Below are positions 1 to 5,543 of a stretch of 6,910 bases of DNA, in pieces; the stretch's first letter is position 1; every line of letters begins with the position of its first letter. The position numbers were made by a program, and so were the translations under genes. This stretch comes from DAOTYX01 sp034434635 (lineage in GTDB: Bacteria; Chloroflexota; Anaerolineae; B4-G1; DUEL01). Where the stretch lies: positions 1 through 6,910 of the forward strand of contig DAOTYX010000075.1 of NCBI GenBank assembly GCA_034434635.1. Direction: 5' to 3'. The notes beneath the pieces are model-generated. The model ran no database searches, was not told the DNA's origin, and saw nothing but the letters and a program-made list of their open reading frames with translations.

Positions 1-159
1 CTGGGGCTCGACCCCGCCGACCACCTGGCCCGCAACGACGCCTACCCTCTCTTCGCCGCCCTGGGCGACCTGGTGCTCACCGGCCCCACCGGCACCAACG
101 TCAATGACCTGTTCTTCGTGCTGGTGTCCCCCTCATCCCCCCGTCACATACCCCGGTGA
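1..159 (+). CDS. Glycerate 2-kinase (MOFRL family), C-terminal fragment
   Basis: Frame 1 is open from the left edge to a TGA at 157-159 and encodes the last 52 residues of a protein whose start lies outside the window. The visible sequence contains GLDPADHLARNDAYPLF, then ALGDLVLTGPTGTNVNDL. From memory, this matches the C-terminal end of the MOFRL domain in type-2 glycerate kinases (GckA/TtuD family), where an 'NNDSY.FF.ALGDL..TGPTGTNVND' block precedes the last strand. These enzymes phosphorylate D-glycerate to 2-phosphoglycerate with ATP in the cytosol, linking serine, glyoxylate or hydroxypyruvate metabolism to glycolysis. Members normally end just after 'NDL..xLV'. Here about ten extra residues (SPSSPRHIPR) follow, and this extension lies in a 27-bp tail-to-tail overlap with the minus-strand gene. 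No terminator is visible after the stop. The family call is strong for a fragment; substrate and regulation cannot be judged from it. Confidence 0.85.
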   Translation: MGLDPADHLARNDAYPLFAALGDLVLTGPTGTNVNDLFFVLVSPSSPRHIPR

Positions 160-3100
160 TGGGTTGCCGATGTAGAAGTCACGGGAGCAGTCATTGCGGT
201 CGGTATCCGGCGGGTAGCGCTTGAGCGCCATGCCGGACGGGAAAGTGTCCCCCGGGTCCAACGGGAAGGGCACCACACCGACGCGCACCCCATCCCCCCA
301 GGCGACGCTGTCCACCCGCGCGCCCGCGCCGTTGAGCAACAGCACCTCGTCGCCCGCGTTCCCCAGCGCCAGGCCGAAGCCCGACCACGAGCCCACCGCC
401 CGCAGGTCAGGCACCGCCGCCGAGCAGTTTGTCCACTCGTAGGCGGGGTTGAAGCCGTAGGCCGCGGCGAAATCGGTGGCGCAGGCGGCCACCACCAGCA
501 CCTGCCCGTGGAGGAACTGCGCCCCGGCGGGGAAACTGTACCGCCCGTCGCCGTAGTCCCCCACGTTGACCGCGTCCCCGATCGTCCACCCGGCGATGCT
601 CACCGTGGGGCCAGGGTTGTACAGTTCAATCCACTCCTTGCCCGCGTCATCCCCGGCCGGGTTGATGAAGACCTCGCTCACCAGCGGGTAGTCCGCCGGG
701 GAGACATAATCCCGCATCACCAGCGGGAGACGGACGCGGTAGATGTAGGGAGCGTGGCTCCGCGCCCAGTCGGCTTCGAAGACCGCCAGCAGCCGCGCGT
801 AAGCCGCGGGCGACTGGAACTGCAGCGCCACCTCGCGGTTGGCCTTGTTGGAGTTCTCGCTGCCGTTGATGCTCCCCAGATTCACCCAACGCTCCTCCCC
901 CACAGCGACAACGAACGCCTTGGCATGCAACCCCAGCCCCGTGCTGTTCGTCAGACGACAGGCCAGGCTCAGCCCTTCGGCCTCAGCCATCCCATTGAGG
1001 ATGCGGCAGGTCTCCGTGTTGCTCCCATCGTTGTCGTAGTACTCGTCCAGCAGGAGACGCACCGCCGCGCCGCGCCGGGCGGCGCCGAGCAACCGCTGCA
1101 GACGGGGGTTGAGCCCTGCGGAGCCAGCGCTCGCGGTCCAGGTGAACGGCTCGTCGAATTGCATCACCGCCACTGCGTCGCCACTCCCGACGCGGTCCAA
1201 CAGGCCCAGCAGGCCATCTGCCACGCGCAGGCTGTTCTCCGGGGCGTGGAGCACCGTCAACCGGGTGGCGGTCGTCGCCAGCGACGCCGCGAAGGTCGCC
1301 GGGTAGGTCGTCCAGTCCGGCTCCGGCAAGGGGGTGAAGCCGGAGGGCACGATGAAGGGAGAGGTCCCGTAGGCCACCAGGTCGCTGTGATGCGCCAGGT
1401 CCAGGTCACGGGCAAAGATGTCCGCCAGGCGAGCGACGACCGCCGGGCTTTCCGTGGCGACGACGAAGCCGCGATGGCCCAGCGTACCGTTGTCCTTGCG
1501 GTCGGACGGCATGCCACCGGGGCCGAAGTTCTCGGTGCTCACCAGCGCCACCCGCCCGTCCACCAGGATGAACTTGGCGTGCTGGTAGGCGTAACGGGCG
1601 GTGGAGCCGTGGAGGAAATAGACCGCGCCGTTGGGCTGCCCATCCACCTGCCCGGCGATCCAGAGTTCCGCGCCCTCGATCCCGCCGGCCGGCGCCCCCT
1701 CCAGCAGCATCGTCACCGCCACGCCGGCCTGCAGCCGGGCGCTGAGGACGTCATAAAGCGCCACACTCTCGAAGGTGTAGCCTTCGATGAGGATGCTCTC
1801 CTGCGCCGCCGCCAGGGTGGCCGCGACCAGGTCGAAGGAGCCATCGGGGGCGACGGCGAGGGTGATCGGGGCCGTGGCCGTCGTCACCGCGGGGAAGAAG
1901 AGCGCTTCCAGGTCCCAGCCGGGGTAACGCAGCCGCCGGCCGTCTATCGGGTCGGCGGGGTCCTGCGCCCAGTCGGCGGCGGTGTTGGTGTCGGGGACAG
2001 GGAGTGCGGTCGCCGGGTCCAGTTTCCGGTAGAGCACCTGCCCGTCGGCGTAGCCGGCATACTTGTAGGGGACAGCGGGGCCGCTCCACCCGCTCGACGC
2101 GCTGCCGGCGCCGTAGGCCAGCGCGTCCACCAGCCGCCCGCTGCCGTCGAACAGGAAGGCTGCCTCGCCGCCGTCGGTGAAGCCGGGCCACGAGCCGCCC
2201 AGCAGCGGGACAGGGCGCGTGGTCGCACCGCTGGCCCAGTCAGCGTCGAAGCCCCAAGCGCGGTAGAAACCGTCACCGTTCTGCGCCAGCCAGATCGTCC
2301 GCCCTGGCGGGAGGGTGGCGGTGGACGGAAAAGTCACGCCGCTGCTGCCGGGGTCATCGTTCAGCCGCCAGCCGGAGAGGGAGGCGGTGGTGACGCCCAG
2401 GTTGATCAGCGCGGCGGACTCGCCGCTCACGCCGCCGAAATTGACCGGGGCCAGCGCGTACAGGCGCACGTAGGGAACGACGGGGGCGTTCCAGACCGCA
2501 GACGCCTCGCGCCCGACGCTGTCGGTGGCAGTGACGACGTTCGTCGCCGTCCCGGAGAGGGCGGCGTCGGCCTGCAGGGTCAGGGTGACGACGCGCAACG
2601 CTCCAGCGGGCAGATCTCCCACCTCCCAGACCAGCACGCCGGTGACGGGCTGACTGAAGGTGAAAGCAGAGGTCTGGGTGATGAAGGAGAGGCTGGCCGG
2701 CAGCGCATCGGTGACCACCACGCCCGCCGCCGGCAGTTCGCCGGTGTTGCTCAGCACGATCCGGCAGGTGAAAGCCAATCCAGGGGTCACGAAGGGCGGG
2801 CCGGCCTTGGCGAGCGCCAGGCGCGGCGCGGGGAGAAGGGTGGTCCAGCGGGCAGTGTTGTTCCCCGCCGCCGCCTCGGTGATGGCGCCGGTCGCGGTGA
2901 TGACGTTGACCACGTCCTCGCTCGCCGCTGCGCCGATGTGCACCACAGCGGTGATCAGCCGGTCGCCGGTGCTGATGGGCAGTGTCCCCACCTCCCAGAC
3001 CAGCGTCCCGGTGGTCGGCTGACTGAAGGTGAAGGGCGAGGTCTGGGTGACGAAGGTCAGGTCAGCAGGCAGCACATCGGTGAGACGGGTGGCGCTGGCG

Positions 3101-3813
3101 GGCCGGTTGCCGACGTTGCGCAGGCGGAGCGTGTAGGTGCTGGGCTGGTCAGGGAGCGCCTGAGCCGGCCCCCGCTTGGCCACCACCAGGTCCGCAGCGG
3201 GGCTGGCCGTGGAGTTGCGGCAGGTGGGCGTGCCAGTGATGGGGTTGCTATCAGCATCTCGCCCATTGCGGACGACGCCATCATTGGAGGCCCAGTTGGC
3301 GTCGCTGTCGGCGGCGAGGGGGTTGATCCGCTCCATCGAGAGGTAGGTGGACGAGCCGCTCCCCGCCGGCCACGCGCCGCCGTCGCCGTTGGCAGTGTCA
3401 ACCACCGTGACCTGGTTGTCCCGCAGCGTCAGCGGCTCGCCATCGTTGTCAAGGCCTGTACCAAAGGAGCCGGTCCAGTTGGCAGGGATGTCGCTGACCG
3501 TGTTATCATCGCTGCGCTCGATCAGGTAGTAGCCGTAGGGGGGAATCTGGCCGCTGAGGGTGATGGCCAGATTGTCGTCATCCGTCAGGTGCCAGCCATT
3601 CAGGGAGATGGTGGCGGCGGTGGTGTTGTACAGTTCGATCCACTCATCAGCGTAGCTCGCTGCCGTGCCGCCCCAGGCGACCTCGTTGATGACCACGTCG
3701 CCGGGGCTGGCGGAGGGTTCCGCCCGCGCCGGTCGGTTCAGCCCGGCCCACAGCGCCAGCACGGCCAGTCCCGCAAGCAGACAGGGGATTGCCAGTCCTG
3801 TTGTTCGTTTCAT
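133..3813 (-). CDS. Secreted multidomain LTD/DUF11/phospholipase D-like protein
   Basis: The gene encodes 1226 residues from an ATG at 3813. Residues 1-31 look like a Sec signal peptide: MKRTTG, a hydrophobic core, and a likely cut after ARA. Domains in order: LTD 1 at about 34-200 (DEWIELYN); two DUF11 repeats at about 207-320 and 332-440; LTD 2 at about 448-635; a first PLD half at about 636-830; a second at about 850-1020; a linker RVRLPLVMRDY near 1025; and LTD 3 at about 1043-1226 (KEWIELYN, ending YIGNPSPG). The first PLD half has a full HxKxxxxD motif (H745, K747, D752) followed by STEN. The second has H963 and K965 but A970 where Asp is expected, followed by GSIN at 980-983. Two HKD halves normally form one phosphodiesterase active site, so an extracellular nuclease or phospholipase is plausible; the substrate is unknown. 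I see no anchor or C-terminal sorting signal. It lies 141 bp downstream of the DUF457 gene and may share its transcript. Confidence 0.9.
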   Translation of the reverse strand: MKRTTGLAIPCLLAGLAVLALWAGLNRPARAEPSASPGDVVINEVAWGGTAASYADEWIELYNTTAATISLNGWHLTDDDNLAITLSGQIPPYGYYLIERSDDNTVSDIPANWTGSFGTGLDNDGEPLTLRDNQVTVVDTANGDGGAWPAGSGSSTYLSMERINPLAADSDANWASNDGVVRNGRDADSNPITGTPTCRNSTASPAADLVVAKRGPAQALPDQPSTYTLRLRNVGNRPASATRLTDVLPADLTFVTQTSPFTFSQPTTGTLVWEVGTLPISTGDRLITAVVHIGAAASEDVVNVITATGAITEAAAGNNTARWTTLLPAPRLALAKAGPPFVTPGLAFTCRIVLSNTGELPAAGVVVTDALPASLSFITQTSAFTFSQPVTGVLVWEVGDLPAGALRVVTLTLQADAALSGTATNVVTATDSVGREASAVWNAPVVPYVRLYALAPVNFGGVSGESAALINLGVTTASLSGWRLNDDPGSSGVTFPSTATLPPGRTIWLAQNGDGFYRAWGFDADWASGATTRPVPLLGGSWPGFTDGGEAAFLFDGSGRLVDALAYGAGSASSGWSGPAVPYKYAGYADGQVLYRKLDPATALPVPDTNTAADWAQDPADPIDGRRLRYPGWDLEALFFPAVTTATAPITLAVAPDGSFDLVAATLAAAQESILIEGYTFESVALYDVLSARLQAGVAVTMLLEGAPAGGIEGAELWIAGQVDGQPNGAVYFLHGSTARYAYQHAKFILVDGRVALVSTENFGPGGMPSDRKDNGTLGHRGFVVATESPAVVARLADIFARDLDLAHHSDLVAYGTSPFIVPSGFTPLPEPDWTTYPATFAASLATTATRLTVLHAPENSLRVADGLLGLLDRVGSGDAVAVMQFDEPFTWTASAGSAGLNPRLQRLLGAARRGAAVRLLLDEYYDNDGSNTETCRILNGMAEAEGLSLACRLTNSTGLGLHAKAFVVAVGEERWVNLGSINGSENSNKANREVALQFQSPAAYARLLAVFEADWARSHAPYIYRVRLPLVMRDYVSPADYPLVSEVFINPAGDDAGKEWIELYNPGPTVSIAGWTIGDAVNVGDYGDGRYSFPAGAQFLHGQVLVVAACATDFAAAYGFNPAYEWTNCSAAVPDLRAVGSWSGFGLALGNAGDEVLLLNGAGARVDSVAWGDGVRVGVVPFPLDPGDTFPSGMALKRYPPDTDRNDCSRDFYIGNPSPGYVTGG
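2619..3056 (-). repeat. DNA-level repeat between the two DUF11 domains
   Basis: Positions 2619-2687 and 2988-3056 are about 85% identical over 69 bp, with about ten mismatches by eye. They are 369 bp apart, which is exactly 123 codons. They encode the matching segments FVTQTSPFTFSQP and FITQTSAFTFSQP plus the following LVWEVG. This indicates a DUF11 domain duplication within the gene, kept in frame. Confidence 0.75.
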
Positions 3814-3818
3814 TGTAG

Positions 3819-3825
3819 CCCTCCC
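3819..3825 (-). promoter_or_regulatory. Ribosome binding site fixing the LTD/PLD start
   Basis: On the minus strand GGGAGGG lies five bases before the ATG at 3813. This supports 3813 over the upstream in-frame ATG at 3861. The upstream start would add 16 residues in front of the signal peptide and begins inside a palindromic repeat. Confidence 0.75.
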
Positions 3826-3852
3826 GTTCAATTCCACGCCGACCGGGAATCG

Positions 3853-3955
3853 CCCCGGCATGATGCCGGGGTTACGCCTGAAGCCGCTCGACCCGCCCCG
3901 GCACGATGCCGGGGTTACACCTGAAGCCGCCCCGGCACGATGCCGGGGTTACGCC
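3853..3955. repeat. Three copies of a 34-bp palindromic repeat (family C)
   Basis: The palindrome CCCCGGCA-NGA-TGCCGGGG (8-bp arms, 3-nt loop) occurs at 3853-3871, 3896-3914 and 3930-3948. The loop is TGA in the first copy and CGA in the other two. Copies 1 and 2 are followed by TTAC[G/A]CCTGAAGCCG, and the third by the start of that tail. Start-to-start distances are 43 and 34 bp; the difference is a 9-bp insertion (CTCGACCCG) after copy 1. The array fills most of the gap between the two minus-strand genes, and its last bases touch the stop codon of the upstream gene (3957-3955). In the transcript each copy would fold into a strong hairpin, but no U-tract follows. It therefore looks like a REP-type repeat that might affect read-through or mRNA stability, rather than a classical terminator. 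Confidence 0.85.
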
Positions 3956-4998
3956 TACCCCGCATCCACCTCCTTCGTCTCCGAGACGATGTCCCGCTGG
4001 CCCAGCGACTCGCGCGTCTCCGGCTGCGCCTTCCGCCGCTGCAACTGATAGAGGCCGCCCAGGACCACCAGCGGCAGCCCCACCGCCAGCAACAGGTAGA
4101 CGCCGGGGTCCAGCAGCGGGGTCGCCGAGAAGCGGTCGAGGTTGAAGAGGATCAGCGCCACGGCTGTCCAGACGGTGAGGAAGTTGGGGATGGCGTCGCC
4201 GGAGCGGAGCAGACGCAGCCCCATCGCCCGGCCCTTCGTGAAGGGGTAGAAGAGGTTGCTGCCCATAAAGCCCAACTGGTCCTCCAGGATGTGGCCGGCA
4301 AAGCCCAGCCCGGTCACCAACCCCACCCATAGGGGAGTACGGGAGAGCGCGCCACGGGTGAGCGCTTCGATCAGGACAGCCACCCCCGCCGCGGCCAGGC
4401 CCAGCGCCGCCGCCAGGGTCAGGCTGTGCGACCAGCGGCGGTGCCAGTCGAGGAAATGGACGTGGAGACGGTCGCCCCGACGCTCGAACTTGAAGGAGGG
4501 GCCGCTGAAGATGTCCACGCGGTTCTCCGCGTCGTAGGTGTGCACCATTGGCACGCCCACCTTCAACCGCGCCTCCACCGCGTCCGGCGGTTCCGATCCG
4601 GGGAAGGGCACCTGCCCGGTGTTGACCACCGGCCCCACCCGCACCGCCACCTCGTTCTGCGCCGGGTCGAAGCGGATGATGTACTGTCGCCACAGGTCGG
4701 CGCCCAGGCGGATGGTGTGCAGCATCACGTTCTGGGGCCTGCCGGTCTCGTAGGCGCGGCGCATCGCCTGCACCAGCGATTCGGCGATCTGGCGGGCGTC
4801 GGGCTGCGGCCCGGGGTCAATCTCCAGGTCGTACCTCTCGAAATAGCGGGCGAACTTGAAGTCCAGCGTGTCCGGCAGGATGCCGGCGATGCCGCCCAGC
4901 ACGGGGAGTAACGAGCCCTGCGCTGCCTGCTGGACCACCTCCGGGAAGAAGGTGGCGATGGCCACACCGGTGACGAAGTGGGCGATCCCCTTCACCAT
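3955..4998 (-). CDS. YdjM/DUF457-family putative membrane-bound metal-dependent hydrolase
   Basis: The gene encodes 347 residues from an ATG at 4998 to a TAG at 3957-3955. It carries the spaced histidine/aspartate motifs I associate with the YdjM/DUF457 family: H7 in KGIAHF; GGIAGILPDTLDF with D43 and D46; HRRWSHS at 186-192; and GHILEDQLGFMGSNLFYP at 235-252 (H236, D240, G246, P252). Hydrophobic segments that could span the membrane lie at about 194-214, 221-237, 271-287 and 299-316, followed by a charged cytoplasmic-looking tail. The family is annotated as inner-membrane putative metal-dependent hydrolases; the reaction is not established. Unusually, about 120 hydrophilic residues (roughly 55-180) separate the PDTLD motif from HRRWSHS, a gap I recall as short in typical members. 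The LTD/PLD gene follows on the same strand after 141 bp. The family call is fairly confident; the biochemical role is unknown. Confidence 0.82.
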   Translation of the reverse strand: MVKGIAHFVTGVAIATFFPEVVQQAAQGSLLPVLGGIAGILPDTLDFKFARYFERYDLEIDPGPQPDARQIAESLVQAMRRAYETGRPQNVMLHTIRLGADLWRQYIIRFDPAQNEVAVRVGPVVNTGQVPFPGSEPPDAVEARLKVGVPMVHTYDAENRVDIFSGPSFKFERRGDRLHVHFLDWHRRWSHSLTLAAALGLAAAGVAVLIEALTRGALSRTPLWVGLVTGLGFAGHILEDQLGFMGSNLFYPFTKGRAMGLRLLRSGDAIPNFLTVWTAVALILFNLDRFSATPLLDPGVYLLLAVGLPLVVLGGLYQLQRRKAQPETRESLGQRDIVSETKEVDAG

Positions 4999-5000
4999 GC

Positions 5001-5007
5001 TCCTCCT
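5001..5007 (-). promoter_or_regulatory. Ribosome binding site fixing the DUF457 start
   Basis: AGGAGGA on the minus strand lies two to three bases before the ATG at 4998. The spacing is tight, but the match is strong. The longer in-frame start at 5106 falls inside repeat element A1 and would translate through the candidate promoter, so 4998 is preferred. Confidence 0.7.
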
Positions 5008-5048
5008 GTGCGGTTCATCCTCTGGCGAGAAACCGCTTCCCGCACGGC

Positions 5049-5077
5049 ATGGTACCCAAGGGAAGCCGTTTTGGCAA
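5049..5077 (-). promoter_or_regulatory. Candidate sigma-70-type promoter for the DUF457 gene
   Basis: Read on the minus strand, TTGCCA (5077-5072, five of six to TTGACA) is followed after exactly 17 bases by TACCAT (5054-5049, four of six to TATAAT). The predicted start of transcription is near 5042, giving a leader of roughly 44 nt before the ATG at 4998. It lies just outside the repeat array. Two hexamers at ideal spacing can occur by chance, so this is a moderate call. Confidence 0.4.
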
Positions 5078-5093
5078 ATCGGCGGTGTAGCCC

Positions 5094-5436
5094 GTAGGGG
5101 CGGCATCCCTATGCCGCCCCGCCAAACCTCCCAAACACCCGTAGGGGCGGCATCCCTATGCCGCCCCGCCAGCGCATAGGGATGCGCTGGCTACGGAACG
5201 AGACCTTCCGAACACCCGTAGGGCGGCATCCCTATGCCGCCCCGCCAGCGCATGGCCAGCGCATAGGGATGCGCTGGCTACGGAACGAGACCTTCCGAAC
5301 ACCCGTAGCGGCGGCATCCCTATGCCGCCCCGCCAGCGCATAGCCAGCGCATAGGGATGCGCTGGCTACGGTCTACGGCCGCCCCGCCAAACCTCCCGAA
5401 CGCCCGTAGCGGCGGCATCCCTATGCCGCCCCGCCA
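5094..5436 (+). repeat. Palindromic element A, five copies
   Basis: The palindrome is GGGGCGGCAT-CCCT-ATGCCGCCCC, with 10-bp arms and a CCCT loop. It is preceded by CCGTA and followed by GCC. Copies lie at 5097-5120 (A1), 5144-5167 (A2), 5221-5243 (A3, one G fewer), 5308-5331 (A4) and 5409-5432 (A5). A4 and A5 read GTAGCGGCGG instead of GTAGGGGCGG, which breaks one pair near the outer end of the stem. I recall GTAGGGGCG-type palindromes as frequent in Chloroflexota and cyanobacterial intergenic DNA, but could not search for this family. Confidence 0.85.
5169..5365 (-). repeat. Palindromic element B, three copies plus half copies
   Basis: The palindrome is CCAGCGCAT-AGGG-ATGCGCTGG, with 9-bp arms, at 5169-5190 (B1), 5256-5277 (B2) and 5344-5365 (B3). 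Each is followed by CTACGG. B2 and B3 are each preceded by a duplicated half arm GCCAGCGCAT (5245-5254 and 5333-5342). Read on the minus strand, B begins CCGTAG and contains GCATCCCTATGC, exactly as A does on the plus strand. B is therefore an inverted relative of A with a different stem. Confidence 0.8.
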
Positions 5437-5458
5437 ACCCGCCAGCGATGCTACCTGC

Positions 5459-5487
5459 CGGGCAGTTACGGCATTCTGTAGTATAAT
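5459..5487 (+). promoter_or_regulatory. Candidate promoter for the sensor gene
   Basis: A perfect TATAAT at 5482-5487 sits in a short AT-rich island in otherwise GC-rich DNA, directly after the repeat array. The expected -35 position at 17-bp spacing (5459-5464, CGGGCA) matches only three of six bases, so the promoter may depend on an activator or another sigma factor. Transcription would start near 5494, about 50 nt before the ATG at 5544. The short palindrome CTGCC-G-GGCAG (5455-5465) overlaps the -35 region and could be an operator, but this is weak. Confidence 0.5.
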
Positions 5488-5532
5488 AGCAATTATCACC
5501 ACACAGGCACCGACCGTCGCTCAGGGGCCTGC

Positions 5533-5536
5533 GGAG
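5533..5536 (+). promoter_or_regulatory. Ribosome binding site of the sensor gene
   Basis: GGAG lies seven bases before the ATG at 5544, within the normal spacing range. It sets the start of the open-ended sensor gene. Confidence 0.65.
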
Positions 5537-5543
5537 TACAGAA

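Larger units (their letters stand above)
5091..5454. repeat. Mosaic array of two interleaved palindromic elements (A and B)
   Basis: Nearly all the divergent intergenic DNA between the DUF457 and sensor genes is made of two palindromic elements. Their order is A1, A2, B1, A3, B2, A4, B3, an A remnant (about 5371-5388), A5 and a possible collapsed B (5441-5454). A copies are linked by a related spacer of about 23 nt ending AACACCCGTAG or AACGCCCGTAG (5121-5143, 5200-5220, 5287-5307 and 5387-5408). The simplest unit is A plus spacer, 47 bp from A1 to A2. Units carrying a B element are longer (about 77, 88 and 101 bp). No transposase or protein gene is encoded here; short ORFs in the region are translations of the repeats. 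The array looks like a non-autonomous REP/MITE-like element that expanded in place. Confidence 0.85.

Noticed and set aside
3771..3813. Lipoprotein signal (Cys at residue 11 of the LTD/PLD protein)
   Set aside because: The cysteine lies at the start of the hydrophobic core, not at its end, so it does not fit a lipobox; an ordinary Sec signal ending ARA fits better.
3814..3861. Upstream start at 3861 for the LTD/PLD protein
   Set aside because: It has no ribosome binding site, begins inside a repeat, and would place 16 residues before a normal signal peptide.
508..3924. Long plus-strand open frame of about 1138 codons opposite the LTD/PLD gene
   Set aside because: The translation is rich in Arg, Gly, Val and His with no recognisable domain, while the minus strand has a signal peptide, an RBS and clear domains. 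This is an antisense shadow caused by GC-rich codon use.
3853..3948. Rho-independent terminator after the DUF457 gene
   Set aside because: The hairpins are strong but are followed by GC-rich sequence with no run of T on either strand; they are better described as repeats.
3872..4693. Minus-strand open frame of 273 codons inside and beyond the DUF457 gene
   Set aside because: It is in a different frame from the recognisable DUF457 protein, low in complexity, and runs through the family-C repeats.
4999..5106. Upstream start at 5106 for the DUF457 protein
   Set aside because: It begins inside repeat element A1 and adds 36 residues unlike the family's N-terminus; the strong RBS lies before 4998.
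5091..5454. CRISPR array
   Set aside because: The repeats are regular palindromes, the spacers between them are related to each other rather than unique, and spacing varies from 47 to about 101 bp. No cas gene is seen.
5156..5502. Small ORFs of about 60 codons with internally repeated peptides
   Set aside because: They are translations of the A/B palindromic repeats on both strands, with no RBS or independent coding signal.
5504..5531. Leader hairpin or riboswitch before the sensor gene
   Set aside because: Only a 5-bp CAGGC/GCCTG pairing over an 18-nt loop is visible; this is too weak, and it matches no riboswitch I recognise.
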